NCBI RefSeq assembly: GCF_001425005.1
Contig: NZ_LMDB01000033.1
Location: 311,238-375,237 of the forward strand
DNA from: Duganella sp. Root336D2
Lineage (GTDB): Bacteria > Pseudomonadota > Gammaproteobacteria > Burkholderiales > Burkholderiaceae_D
Length of the DNA stretch: 64,000 bases
Direction of reading: 5' to 3'
The notes beneath the pieces are model-generated. The model was given only the letters and a program-made list of their open reading frames with translations, was not told the origin of the DNA and did no database searches. Shown one piece after another: positions 7,541 through 16,546 of the stretch. A program made the translations under genes and the position numbers. The number at the start of each line of letters is the position of its first letter. Within the stretch, counting starts at the first letter, position 1.

Positions 7541-8740
7541 ATGACATTAGACGGCGCCCAGGGCCAACCGGTAAAACTGCTGAATGCAACGCAAAAAGCC
7601 TACGCGCTAGCGTTTTTCTTCCTCCCCCTTTCCAAGGCACTGCTGTTCATCTCGCTGGCGATCGCCTTCATGCTGTTTGTGGCAGGCGGCGGATTTGCCC
7701 GGGCGCTGCGCTCCTGGCGCACACTGCCATGGACAGTGCCGGCGGCGATTCTCGCCATCCTGCCCGGACTATCCCTGCTGATTCACCCAGCCAGCACCAG
7801 GCTGATTGTTCATTCCGAGGCCAGCTACTACTGGATCATTGCTGTCATGACCTTCCTGGCAGCGAGCCAGATGCGCATCCTGCCCTGGCTGCGCGCGCTG
7901 GTGGGCGGGATCTTCATCGGCTTCCTGTACGCACAATTGCCATACAAAGCTTGGTGGCCGCTCGATCCGCCTTCCCTGATCGCCAATTACATCCTGTACT
8001 CGCAATTCCTGGCCATTGGCGTGGTCATGCTCTCGATCCTGTTCAAATATGAAACCAACAAGGGGATCCGGACCGCCTATGCAGCAGCCATGGCCTTGTT
8101 CTTCATTGGACTGACGTCCGGCATGGGACGTACCGGGATGTGGGTGGTGCTGGTCTTGCTGCCTTTTATTATTACCAACCTGTTCGCCAAGCAGAACCGG
8201 GCCAAGGCCGCCCTGCTCTGCGTGGCAGCCTGCGCAGCGCTGCTGATGGCTCCGACGGTCCAGAAAAGGATCAAGGACGCGGCCAGCGATGTGCAGCTGT
8301 TGCAGCAGAACGTCACCCAAACCTCGCTCGGTTACCGCATGGAGATGTGGAAGACAGCCTGGGGCGTGTTCCGTGCGCATCCCATGCTGGGCGGCGGGGC
8401 GGCAGGTTTTGAAGACGCCTGGAGCCGCCAGCCGCGCGCCGAAGAAGCCAAGGCCTTCGTCGAGCCGCATAATGCCTTCCTGTTCTACGCCTCGTTTTAC
8501 GGGATTTTCGGGCTGCTGGCGCTGGTCTGGCTATACGCCGCACTGCTGCTGACGGGTTGGCGGCGGCGCCAGTCGCTCGAGGGCCGCATCGTGCTGGCGT
8601 TCGCCCTGGTCCTGGTGCTGTGCAGCTTTACCAATACCGTTTTCATGGGCTCTGTCAGCCGCGCCTGGGTCATGCTGTTCCTCGGCCTGCAGGGCGCCCT
8701 GTTGTGCACCTCCGCGCAGCCGGCCACGGCCCGCAATTGA
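7541..8740 (+). CDS. O-antigen ligase family membrane protein (Wzy_C/WaaL-like)
   Basis: A 399-aa polytopic membrane protein with about 10-12 hydrophobic helices. A large periplasmic loop around residues 240-320 contains YRMEMWKTAWGVFRAHPMLG and a later EPHNAFLFYASFYGIFG segment; the PHN(A)-type motif is typical of the WaaL/Wzy_C superfamily. Such proteins join polysaccharide to lipid A core or polymerise or transfer glycans. The in-frame region upstream to 7469 lacks any signal, so the ATG at 7541 is preferred. It lies 13 bases before a glycosyltransferase gene, which supports a role in surface glycan assembly. Ligase versus polymerase cannot be decided. Confidence 0.85.
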   Translation: MTLDGAQGQPVKLLNATQKAYALAFFFLPLSKALLFISLAIAFMLFVAGGGFARALRSWRTLPWTVPAAILAILPGLSLLIHPASTRLIVHSEASYYWIIAVMTFLAASQMRILPWLRALVGGIFIGFLYAQLPYKAWWPLDPPSLIANYILYSQFLAIGVVMLSILFKYETNKGIRTAYAAAMALFFIGLTSGMGRTGMWVVLVLLPFIITNLFAKQNRAKAALLCVAACAALLMAPTVQKRIKDAASDVQLLQQNVTQTSLGYRMEMWKTAWGVFRAHPMLGGGAAGFEDAWSRQPRAEEAKAFVEPHNAFLFYASFYGIFGLLALVWLYAALLLTGWRRRQSLEGRIVLAFALVLVLCSFTNTVFMGSVSRAWVMLFLGLQGALLCTSAQPATARN

Positions 8741-8753
8741 AGGCAGGTACCAC

Positions 8754-9848
8754 GTGAACCAGGAAAAACCACGGCTGCTGTTCATCTGCCCCACCGTTGC
8801 CGCGTATATCGGCGGCACGGAAACCGTGGTCAGCCAGTTCAGCGAGCGCCTCAAGGACCAGGTGCAGCTGACGCTGTTAAGCGGCGATCCCGGCAGCGGT
8901 CACACGCGCCTGGTCGACATCGCTGGCGTCGAGTTGCTGACCTTGCCATTTATCGCCCGCGATTCGACGCTGAACCATGTGCTGAGCAAGATCCTGATGA
9001 CCAGCCGCTTCAAGATCGAGAGCTACAGCTTCTTCCGCGCGCTCAAGAAATCCGGCATCGACTTGGCGCGCTACGATTACATCGTGACGTTTTATGAAGC
9101 CGACGCCTACCTGCTGTCCCGGCGCTACCCCGCGCTGCGCGGGCGCTTCCGCCACTTTCTGCCGGGGGTCTCGATCAGGGGCTTCTACAAGCATGTGCCG
9201 GCGCGCGACGTGTTTTACCTGGGATACCGGGCAGCCGAACGCACCAGGCGCAAATGGGGCCTGGATATCCAGTCGCTGCCGCTGGGCGTCGACGACGGCT
9301 TCTTCCCGCCCAGTCCGCCGCCCTACCCGCGCGACAAGCGCCTGCTGTATATCGGCCGCCTCGATGGCAGCAAGAATGTCGACTGGCTGGCTGATTTCTT
9401 CATGCAGAGCGACCTGCCGCAAAAAGGCTACCACCTCGACATCGTCGGCGACGGCCCCTTGCTGGACAGCCTGCTGGCCAAATATGGCCAGGCGCCAAGC
9501 ATGAGCTTCCATGGCCGCAAGCGCCAGGACGAAGTGCTAGGCATCCTGCGCCAGGCCTTCCTGCTGCTGCACCCGACCGACCTCGAGAGTTTTGGCCTGA
9601 CCATCCTGGAAGGGATGGCGGCCGGGATCCCCGTCCTGACGCACGAACTGGACAGCATCAAGATCTGGGCCAAGGACCACCCGCGCTACCCGGCGCACCT
9701 GGACGCCGCCGCCTGGCGCAGCGAGATCCTGAAATTCGAACAAGCCGCCTACTGGAGCGAGGCCAGCGCCGGCAGCCTGGAGCACGCCAAATCCTTCACC
9801 TGGGACCGCGTCGCCGGCCAAGTGCTGCAACTGATCACCAACCGCTAA
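8754..9848 (+). CDS. Glycosyltransferase family 4 (GT-B fold)
   Basis: A 364-aa retaining glycosyltransferase with a GTG start after an AGGCAGG ribosome binding site. The N-terminal acceptor half opens with LLFICPTVAAYIGGTETVV, where the GGTE matches the GT4 glycine loop. The C-terminal donor half begins at about residue 190 (KRLLYIGRLDGSKNVDWL) and contains the E-x7-E motif in ESFGLTILEG followed by MAAGIPVL. It probably adds a sugar to a lipopolysaccharide core or other glycan in concert with the ligase-like protein just upstream. It ends 5 bases from the convergent rsmA stop. Confidence 0.9.
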   Translation: MNQEKPRLLFICPTVAAYIGGTETVVSQFSERLKDQVQLTLLSGDPGSGHTRLVDIAGVELLTLPFIARDSTLNHVLSKILMTSRFKIESYSFFRALKKSGIDLARYDYIVTFYEADAYLLSRRYPALRGRFRHFLPGVSIRGFYKHVPARDVFYLGYRAAERTRRKWGLDIQSLPLGVDDGFFPPSPPPYPRDKRLLYIGRLDGSKNVDWLADFFMQSDLPQKGYHLDIVGDGPLLDSLLAKYGQAPSMSFHGRKRQDEVLGILRQAFLLLHPTDLESFGLTILEGMAAGIPVLTHELDSIKIWAKDHPRYPAHLDAAAWRSEILKFEQAAYWSEASAGSLEHAKSFTWDRVAGQVLQLITNR

Positions 9849-9853
9849 ATCAT

Positions 9854-10624
9854 TCAGACAGGCAGGTTGGCCAGCGCGACGTAGGCTTCCACCGGCACGG
9901 CTTCCGGCCGGTCTTGCGGGTTGATGCCGGCTGCTACCAGCTGCTCTGCGGTGAACATGCCGGCCACGCAGTTGCGGATTACCTTGCGCCGCTGCGAGAA
10001 GGCTTTCTGCACCACCGCTTCCAGGCGCGCCTGGTCGCAGGCCAGCGGCTTTTCGATCGGGATCATGCGCACGATGGCCGAATCGACTTTCGGCGGCGGG
10101 TCGAAGGCGTCCGGCGGCACGATGAACAGCATGGCCATGCGGTAGCGCCACTGCAGCATCACCGACAGCCGGCTGTAGGCCTTGGTGCCGGGCTCGGCCA
10201 CCATGCGCTCCACCACTTCCTTTTGCAGCATGAAATGCTGGTCCTGCACGATGGGCGCGAATTCGGCCAGGTGGAACAGCAGCGGCGAGGAGATGTTGTA
10301 CGGCAGGTTGCCCACCACGCGCAGCTTTTTCCCTTGCTCTACCGGGATGTAGCTGAAGTCGAACTTCAGCGCATCGCCGGCGTGGATGGTGAGTTTTTCG
10401 CGCGGGTAGCGCTGTTCCAGGCGCGCCACCAGGTCGCGGTCCAGTTCCACCACGTGCATATGCGGCAGCGATTTGAGCAGCAGGTCGGTCATGGCGGCCA
10501 GGCCGGGGCCGATTTCCACCATGGTGTCGCCGGCGGCCGGCGCGATGGAATCGATGATGTCGCCGAGGACGCGGTCGTCCTGCAGGAAGTTCTGGCCGAA
10601 GCGTTTACGGGCAATGTGTTTCAT
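9854..10624 (-). CDS. rsmA: 16S rRNA (A1518/A1519-N6) dimethyltransferase
   Basis: Also called KsgA. It dimethylates two adjacent adenines in helix 45 of 16S rRNA during small-subunit assembly. The 256-aa length is normal. Motifs are KRFGQNFLQD at the N-terminus, the SAM loop VEIGPGLAAMTDLLL (residues 36-50) and the catalytic NLPY at 106-109. It is the last gene of the lptD-surA-pdxA-rsmA operon, a widely conserved order; apaG, which often follows, is absent here. Confidence 0.97.
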   Translation of the reverse strand: MKHIARKRFGQNFLQDDRVLGDIIDSIAPAAGDTMVEIGPGLAAMTDLLLKSLPHMHVVELDRDLVARLEQRYPREKLTIHAGDALKFDFSYIPVEQGKKLRVVGNLPYNISSPLLFHLAEFAPIVQDQHFMLQKEVVERMVAEPGTKAYSRLSVMLQWRYRMAMLFIVPPDAFDPPPKVDSAIVRMIPIEKPLACDQARLEAVVQKAFSQRRKVIRNCVAGMFTAEQLVAAGINPQDRPEAVPVEAYVALANLPV

Positions 10625-10639
10625 GTTTTTTCTTTCTAC

Positions 10640-11698
10640 TTATTGGCTGGCCGGGTTGGCCCGGACCATTTGCAGCGCCGCTTCCAGTGCGGTCTGCATG
10701 CTGGAGCAGTCGGCGCGGCCCAGGCCTTGCGCCGCCAGGTCGAGCGCGGTGCCGTGGTCGACCGAGGTGCGGATCAGCGGCAGGCCGAGCGTGATGTTGA
10801 CGCCGTGGCCGAAGGTGGCGTATTTCAGCACCGGCAAGCCCTGGTCGTGGTACATGGCCAGCACGCAGTCCGCCTCCATCAGGTATTTCGGCTGGAACAG
10901 GGTGTCGGCCGGGTACGGGCCGCGCGCATCGATGCCGCGCGCGCGCGCCGCTTGCAGCGCCGGGCTAATGGTGTCGATTTCCTCGCGCCCCAGGTAGCCG
11001 TTTTCGCCGGCGTGGGGATTGAGGCCCGCCACCAGGATGCGCGGGGCGGCGATGCCGAATTTGCCGCGCAGGTCAGCCTGGATGATGTCCAGCGTTTGCG
11101 CCAGGCTCTCCTGCGTGAGCGCGCCACTGACGTCTTTCAGCGGCAGGTGGGTGGTCGCCAGCGCCACGCGCAAGGGCGTGCCGCTGGCATCGCCCGCCAG
11201 CATCATCACCACGCGCGCGGTGCCGGTCTGCTCGGCAAAATATTCGGTGTGGCCGGAGAACGGCACGCCGGCATCGTTGATGGTGGATTTCTGCACCGGC
11301 GCCGTGGCCACCGCTTCGAACCAGCCGGCGCGCACGCCTTCGATGGCGGCGTCCAGCGTGGCCAGCACGTAGCGCCCGTTTTCCTTGTCCAGCAGGCCCG
11401 GCTGCACGTGGGCGCCGAGCGGGATATCCAGCGCGCACAGGCGGTCGGCGCCGAAGTGCGGCAGGCCGGCATTGCGCGCCGCCATGGTGGTGACTGCGCT
11501 GATGCGGATCCCCGGATCGATGGCCGATGCGGTCATGGCCAGGAAGGCGGCATCGCCCACCAGCACCGCATTGACCTGGTGCCGCATGGCCCATGCCGCG
11601 CGGATGGCGATTTCCGGCCCGATGCCGGCCGGCTCGCCGGTGGTGATGGCAACGACGGGGCGCACACCCGGGCGCCTTGCTTGCAGGTTGGCGCTCAT
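10640..11698 (-). CDS. pdxA: 4-hydroxythreonine-4-phosphate dehydrogenase
   Basis: NAD-dependent enzyme of pyridoxal 5'-phosphate synthesis, oxidising 4-phosphohydroxy-L-threonine. It is 352 aa. Visible family segments are TTGEPAGIGPE near the N-terminus, the substrate/metal His in FSGHTEYFA, the HAGENGYLG block and LAMYHDQGLPVLK containing another metal-binding His. It lies between surA and rsmA in the conserved envelope/translation operon, with short gaps of 15-16 bases on both sides. Confidence 0.96.
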   Translation of the reverse strand: MSANLQARRPGVRPVVAITTGEPAGIGPEIAIRAAWAMRHQVNAVLVGDAAFLAMTASAIDPGIRISAVTTMAARNAGLPHFGADRLCALDIPLGAHVQPGLLDKENGRYVLATLDAAIEGVRAGWFEAVATAPVQKSTINDAGVPFSGHTEYFAEQTGTARVVMMLAGDASGTPLRVALATTHLPLKDVSGALTQESLAQTLDIIQADLRGKFGIAAPRILVAGLNPHAGENGYLGREEIDTISPALQAARARGIDARGPYPADTLFQPKYLMEADCVLAMYHDQGLPVLKYATFGHGVNITLGLPLIRTSVDHGTALDLAAQGLGRADCSSMQTALEAALQMVRANPASQ

Positions 11699-11714
11699 GG
11701 TGTCCCCCGCCTGC

Positions 11715-13106
11715 TTATTTCAGCGATTCGTCGCGGAATTCGACGTAGGCGCGGTCGCGCACCTGGCGCTGCCAGTCTTCCACCGCTTCTACCAGCTTGC
11801 GCTCGCGCAGGGCGTTGCGGGCGGCGGCGCGCTGCTTCTCTTTCGAGACGTCGTCGGATTTACGTTCCAGCACTTCGATCAGGTGGAAGCCGAAGGACGA
11901 TGCCACCGGCTCGGACACCTGGCCCACTTTCAGCGCGTTCATGGCTTCTTCAAATTCCGGCACGGTGTCGCCCGGGTACAGCCAGCCCATGTCGCCGCCC
12001 TTGCTGGCCGAGCTGTCGTTGGAGAACAGGCGCGCCAGCTCCTCGAACTTGGCGGCCTTGTTATCCAGGCGTTCCTTCAGCTCCTGCAGCTTGCGCTTGG
12101 CGTCGGCCGCGCTCATGGTCGGCGTGACTTTCAGCAGGATGTGGCGGGCGTGGGTCTGCTGCACGGTTTCCTGCGCGGCCGCATCGGCCATGCTGCGCTT
12201 GTCGACCAGCTTCAGGATGTGGAAGCCGGCCGCGCTCTTGATGATCTGGGTGTTCTGGCCCGGTTTCAGCTTGTTCAGCGCTTCGGCGAAGATCGGCGGC
12301 AGCGCGCTGCCCGGGCGCCAGCCCACGGCGCCGCCTTGCAGCGCGTCGGACGCGTCGGAATAGGTCGCTGCCATCTTGGCGAAGTCGGCGCCGGTGCGCA
12401 GCTGGCGCAGCACTTCCTCGGCGCGCTTCTGGCGCTGGCCGATCACTTCCGGCGAAGCGTTTTCCGGGATGCGCACCATGATCTGCGAGATGTTCAGCTC
12501 GGACTGCTCGGACGCCGCCGCTTTCTCGGTGGCGATGAAGCTGTCCACTTCCGCTTCGGCGATATTGATCTTGTTGTCGACCTCATACTCGCGCAGGCGC
12601 TGCATGACGATCTCTTCGCGGATCTCCTCGCGGAAGGAGGCGAAGGTGGTGCCTTCCTTCTCCATCTGGTTGCGCAGCTGCTGCACCGTCATCTTCTGCT
12701 GCTCGGCGATGCGGGCAATGGCGCGGTCCAGCATATTGTCGTCGACCCGCACGCCCATCTCCTTGGCCAGCTGCAGCTGCGCGCGTTCCACGATCATGCG
12801 CTCGAGCACCTGCTTGCGCAGTTCGGCGCTGTCGGGCAGCGCCAGTTTCTGCTGCTGCATGCGGGCCACGATGGTGGCCACGCGTTCATTCAGTTCGCGC
12901 TGGGTGATCACTTCATCGTTGACGATGACGGCGATGGCGTCGATCGGCGCATTGGCCGACTGGCCAGGCGGCGTGAAGCCCTTCGATGGCGCCGCCTTGG
13001 CAGCGGCGGCCGGGACTGCCGGCTTGGCAGTCTTGGCGTCCTGCGCCAGGGCCGGGACGGCAAGGGAAGCACACAGCAGGGCAACAGCTAGTTTGATCGG
13101 GTGCAT
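11715..13106 (-). CDS. surA: Periplasmic chaperone and peptidyl-prolyl isomerase SurA
   Basis: Escorts outer-membrane proteins across the periplasm to the BAM complex. A Sec signal peptide ends in AVPALAQ. After it come an Ala/Lys-rich linker, the SurA N-terminal helical domain (from about residue 55), and two parvulin domains at roughly 190-285 and 300-400. Both parvulins carry recognisable blocks (GADFAKMAATYSDASDA with GAVGWRPGSALPP, and FSNDSSASKGGDMGWLYPG). The start is either here or five codons upstream at 13121; the shorter form gives the more standard signal peptide. It lies 41 bases downstream of lptD, one of its best-known clients. Confidence 0.95.
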   Translation of the reverse strand: MHPIKLAVALLCASLAVPALAQDAKTAKPAVPAAAAKAAPSKGFTPPGQSANAPIDAIAVIVNDEVITQRELNERVATIVARMQQQKLALPDSAELRKQVLERMIVERAQLQLAKEMGVRVDDNMLDRAIARIAEQQKMTVQQLRNQMEKEGTTFASFREEIREEIVMQRLREYEVDNKINIAEAEVDSFIATEKAAASEQSELNISQIMVRIPENASPEVIGQRQKRAEEVLRQLRTGADFAKMAATYSDASDALQGGAVGWRPGSALPPIFAEALNKLKPGQNTQIIKSAAGFHILKLVDKRSMADAAAQETVQQTHARHILLKVTPTMSAADAKRKLQELKERLDNKAAKFEELARLFSNDSSASKGGDMGWLYPGDTVPEFEEAMNALKVGQVSEPVASSFGFHLIEVLERKSDDVSKEKQRAAARNALRERKLVEAVEDWQRQVRDRAYVEFRDESLK

Positions 13107-13147
13107 ATCTGAAACGCTCATGTATCAGTGTTGAGGAAATCGAAAGC

Positions 13148-15385
13148 TTAACGCACGCCTTCGTTGACGCGGCGGTAGCCGGGGATGCTGTTTTTCAGCA
13201 CCTCCAGCGGGTTGCCGAAACCAAGCTTGGACAGGCCGTTCAGCTCCAGCTGGAAGAAGAACTGGGTCGAGTTTTTCTTGGCGGTGGTGACGAAACGCTG
13301 CGCGCCCATGCGGAACACCCAGCAATCGCAGTTGTATTCCAGCCCCACCACGCTTTCCAGCATCTTGTGCTCGCGCAGCGAGTACGAGACGCGGCTCACG
13401 CCGAACCACCTGTCGGAGATCGGCCACTGGGCCGACAGGTCGGCATTCTTGAAATTGTCGCGCACATAGCGGTAGCCGGCGTTGATCACCTTGTAGGTGC
13501 CCGGCGTGTACTGCAGCGACATATTCGAGGTGGTGACCTTGCTGGTGCTCGGGTTGTACTGCACCAGGCTGTCGATGCCCCAGGAATTGGAAATGCGGCC
13601 GGTGGCTGCCAGCAGCATGTCGGAACGGGTGGTGTTGACCGGCGTCGTATTGTCGATCTGCACGCGCTGGTCGGCAAAGTAGAAGCGCTGGCCGAACGCC
13701 AGGCGCAGCCGCTCGGCGCCGGAAGATTCCAGGAAGCGCGACACCACGGCCGCCGTTACCTGGTTGGCGTCGCCGATGCGGTCGGAGCCGACGAAGCGGT
13801 TCTCGCTGAAAATCTGCGAGAAGCTGAAGTCGGCGCGCGCCGTGTCGAAGTTCGGGAACTGGTCCTGCTTGCGGTACGGCGTGTAGACGTAGAACAGGCG
13901 CGGCTCCAGGGTCTGGGTCAGCTTCTTGCCGCCAAGCTTGGTGTCGCGCTCGAACACCAGGCCCGAGTCGAGCGAGAAGGTCGGCACGGCGCGCTGCAGC
14001 GAGCGCGATGGATCCGTGCCAAATTCGTCAAGCTGGTAGGCGCTGGCGTTCAGCATCACTTTCGGCGTCACGAAGTAGGCGGGGCCGATGATCGGGTAGC
14101 TGACCTGCGGCACCACCACCATGCGGTTGCCCTTGATCAGGTCCGGGTGCCAGAAGCGGGTCAGCTCCGAATCGAGCTGCCAGTCGAAACCGCCGACGTC
14201 ATAGCGCGCTGCGTGCAGGTTGATGGCCGGCAGGCGGTCGTATGGGCGCGACACGAACAGCGACGGGTCGGCCGGCCAGCCCGGGTCCTGCAGCACATGG
14301 TATTTCTGGGCACGCGCGGTCAGGCTCCAGAATTCGCCGCCGTAATCGGTGCGCAGCTCCTTGAGCAGCTGGCGCTCGGCCGACGAGGACACGGTCTTGG
14401 AGAAGTCGCTCGGGTAGTTGTTGTCCGAGGCGGCGCGCAGGTTCCAGCCGTAGGTCCAGTCCTTGGCCAGGTGCTGGGTATGCACGGTATGCAGCTGCCA
14501 GCGGTCGCGGTCGGCTTCCTTGTCGTTCGGCAAGTACTCGACGAGCGTCCTGCCCTCGTAGTCGTTGCCGGCGTCGGTCTCGCCGATATAGCGCGCCACC
14601 GCGCCCAGTTGCAGGCCGCGGCGCGAGATATAGCGCGGGTACAGCGTCAGGTCGCGGTTGGGCGCGATATTGAAGTAATACGGCACCAGCAGTTCGGCCC
14701 CGCCGCGCGAAGAATAGGACGGGGTCGGCGGCAGCCAGCCGGAACGGCGCGCGCCCGACAGCGAGAACGACATGGCCGGCGTGCCCAGGATCGGCACGTC
14801 CTTGAAGTAGACCAGTGTCGCGCCGGCGGTGCCGACGTCGCGCCCCTGGTCCAGGTTCAGCGAGCGCGCCTTCACGTACCAGTCCGGGTTCGGGCCCTGG
14901 CAGGTGCTGTAGGTGCCGTCCACCACCTGGGCTTCATCCTCGTTCAGGAAATTGATGCGCTGCGCCTTGCCCTGGGCATTATTGGTTTCCAGCTGATAGG
15001 TCGGCTGCAGCGCATAGCCGCGCGCCGTTTCCATGTTCAGCTTCAGTTCATCGGCGGTGTAATAGTCGCCGAAACGCCAGAGACGCACATTGCCCTTGGC
15101 CTCAAGTTCCTGTTCCACCTGCTGGAAGCTGGCCGCATCGGCGGTCACGCGCGTCTTGTCGTGCACCACTTCCACGTCGCGCAGCAGGCGCAGGTCGCGC
15201 TCCGGGCGGCCGGTCATGTCTTCCGCGCGCACGGTGGTCGGTGCATTCTTGTCTTCCACGTGCGGCGGGCGTTTGGCGGCAGGATGCGACTGCGCATGGG
15301 CAGACATCGCCGTGGTGGCGGCGGCAATGGCGGTCAAGGCGAACGCCCAGCGCTTGGAGTTGGGGAGTGCCAGGAACCGGGTCAT
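13148..15385 (-). CDS. lptD: LPS-assembly outer membrane protein LptD
   Basis: Beta-barrel protein that inserts lipopolysaccharide into the outer leaflet together with LptE. The 745 aa comprise a signal peptide (cleavage after SAHA), an N-terminal OstA-type jellyroll domain (about residues 50-190) and a large C-terminal barrel. Only three Cys are present in the mature protein (one in YSTCQGPNP and two in NCDC near the C-terminus), compared with four in E. coli LptD. At most one of the usual two interdomain disulfides can therefore form in the standard way. It is first in the lptD-surA-pdxA-rsmA operon and divergent from amgK. Confidence 0.95.
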   Translation of the reverse strand: MTRFLALPNSKRWAFALTAIAAATTAMSAHAQSHPAAKRPPHVEDKNAPTTVRAEDMTGRPERDLRLLRDVEVVHDKTRVTADAASFQQVEQELEAKGNVRLWRFGDYYTADELKLNMETARGYALQPTYQLETNNAQGKAQRINFLNEDEAQVVDGTYSTCQGPNPDWYVKARSLNLDQGRDVGTAGATLVYFKDVPILGTPAMSFSLSGARRSGWLPPTPSYSSRGGAELLVPYYFNIAPNRDLTLYPRYISRRGLQLGAVARYIGETDAGNDYEGRTLVEYLPNDKEADRDRWQLHTVHTQHLAKDWTYGWNLRAASDNNYPSDFSKTVSSSAERQLLKELRTDYGGEFWSLTARAQKYHVLQDPGWPADPSLFVSRPYDRLPAINLHAARYDVGGFDWQLDSELTRFWHPDLIKGNRMVVVPQVSYPIIGPAYFVTPKVMLNASAYQLDEFGTDPSRSLQRAVPTFSLDSGLVFERDTKLGGKKLTQTLEPRLFYVYTPYRKQDQFPNFDTARADFSFSQIFSENRFVGSDRIGDANQVTAAVVSRFLESSGAERLRLAFGQRFYFADQRVQIDNTTPVNTTRSDMLLAATGRISNSWGIDSLVQYNPSTSKVTTSNMSLQYTPGTYKVINAGYRYVRDNFKNADLSAQWPISDRWFGVSRVSYSLREHKMLESVVGLEYNCDCWVFRMGAQRFVTTAKKNSTQFFFQLELNGLSKLGFGNPLEVLKNSIPGYRRVNEGVR

Positions 15386-15483
15386 GGGTGGGGCGCGTGA
15401 AACACCATAAAGGCGATTTTTTAATGTGAATCCCTTATTATATGGGAATCTTTACCACTCACTCGATTTCGCAGGCTGCTTTA
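15386..15483. promoter_or_regulatory. Divergent promoter region lptD/amgK
   Basis: The 98-base spacer contains a perfect minus-strand -10, TATAAT (15442-15437), about 50 bases before lptD, with no good -35. The same A+T block sits within an imperfect inverted repeat (GAATCCC...GGGAATC, 15428-15450), which could be a regulator site or coincidence. Confidence 0.4.
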
Positions 15484-16536
15484 ATGTCTTTATTATCTAA
15501 TTCACCATCCCCGGCCGCCGATCCGCGCCTTGCCGAGCTCACCGAATGGCTGCAAAGTACCGGCCTGGTGGACGTCGCTTCGGCGCGCCCGGCCTCCGAG
15601 GACGCCAGCTTCCGCCGCTATTTCCGCCTCGACGTGCTGCCAGCGCAGCGCGCCTTGCACGGCGCCACCCTGGTCGCCATGGACGCCCCGCCGCAGCGCG
15701 AAAACGTGCCGGCCTATGTCAAAGTCCAGGGTTTGCTGGAAGCTGCCGGCGTGTCGGTGCCGAAAATCGCCGCCGAAAACATCGCGCAGGGCTTCCTGCT
15801 GCTGTCCGACCTCGGCACCACCACCTACCTGCAGGCCCTTGACCATGATTCGGCCGCCACCCTGTACGCCGAAGCGCTGTCGGCCCTGGTCAGGATCCAG
15901 CAGGCGAGCCAGCCCGGCGTGCTGCCGGAATTCGACCGCGCCTTCATGCTGCGGGAACTGAATATCTTCCCCGAGTGGTACATCGGCAAGCACCTGGCCA
16001 CCACCCTGGACGAAAAGCAGCAGCAGGAACTGGACAAGGTATTCGAGGCGATCCTGGCCAACTGCCTGGCCCAGCCCCAGGTCTTCATGCACCGCGACTA
16101 CCACTCGCGCAACCTGATGTGGATGGACGAGGGCAACCCCGGCATCCTCGACTTCCAGGACGCGGTATGGGGCCCGGTCACCTACGACTGCGCCTCGCTG
16201 CTGCGCGACGCCTACGTGTCGTGGGACGAGGAACTGGTGCTGGACTGGCTGATCCGCTACTGGCAGCACGCGCGCAGCGCCGGCCTGCCGGTGAAAAAGG
16301 ACTTCGACGATTTCTACAAGGACTTCGAATACATGGCCCTGCAGCGCCACCTGAAGATCCTCGGCATTTTCTGCCGCCTGAACTACCGCGACGGCAAACC
16401 GCACTACCTGGGCGACCTGCCGACCGTGATGGAGTACGTGCGCAAGACCGCCAACCGCTACCGCGACCTCAAGCCGCTGATCAAGCTGCTCGATACGCTG
16501 GAAGGCTCCGCGCCGCAAGTCGGCTACACCTTCTAA
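15484..16536 (+). CDS. amgK: N-acetylmuramate/N-acetylglucosamine anomeric kinase AmgK
   Basis: Aminoglycoside-phosphotransferase-fold sugar kinase that phosphorylates MurNAc or GlcNAc at C1 for peptidoglycan recycling. The 350 aa show the kinase catalytic motif HRDYHSRN (HxDxxxxN) and metal motif LDFQDAVWGPVTYD near residues 200-235. I chose the ATG at 15484 (MSLLSNSPS) over the in-frame upstream one at 15442. Assignment as AmgK rests on the fold plus the directly following murU, 10 bases downstream. The pair is the known MurU bypass described in Pseudomonas putida. Confidence 0.88.
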   Translation: MSLLSNSPSPAADPRLAELTEWLQSTGLVDVASARPASEDASFRRYFRLDVLPAQRALHGATLVAMDAPPQRENVPAYVKVQGLLEAAGVSVPKIAAENIAQGFLLLSDLGTTTYLQALDHDSAATLYAEALSALVRIQQASQPGVLPEFDRAFMLRELNIFPEWYIGKHLATTLDEKQQQELDKVFEAILANCLAQPQVFMHRDYHSRNLMWMDEGNPGILDFQDAVWGPVTYDCASLLRDAYVSWDEELVLDWLIRYWQHARSAGLPVKKDFDDFYKDFEYMALQRHLKILGIFCRLNYRDGKPHYLGDLPTVMEYVRKTANRYRDLKPLIKLLDTLEGSAPQVGYTF

Positions 16537-16546
16537 GGGGCGACGC

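Noticed and set aside
9914..12127. Long plus-strand frame (737 codons) opposite rsmA, pdxA and surA
   Set aside because: Runs across three well-identified genes and their boundaries, has no ribosome site, and is a codon-bias shadow.
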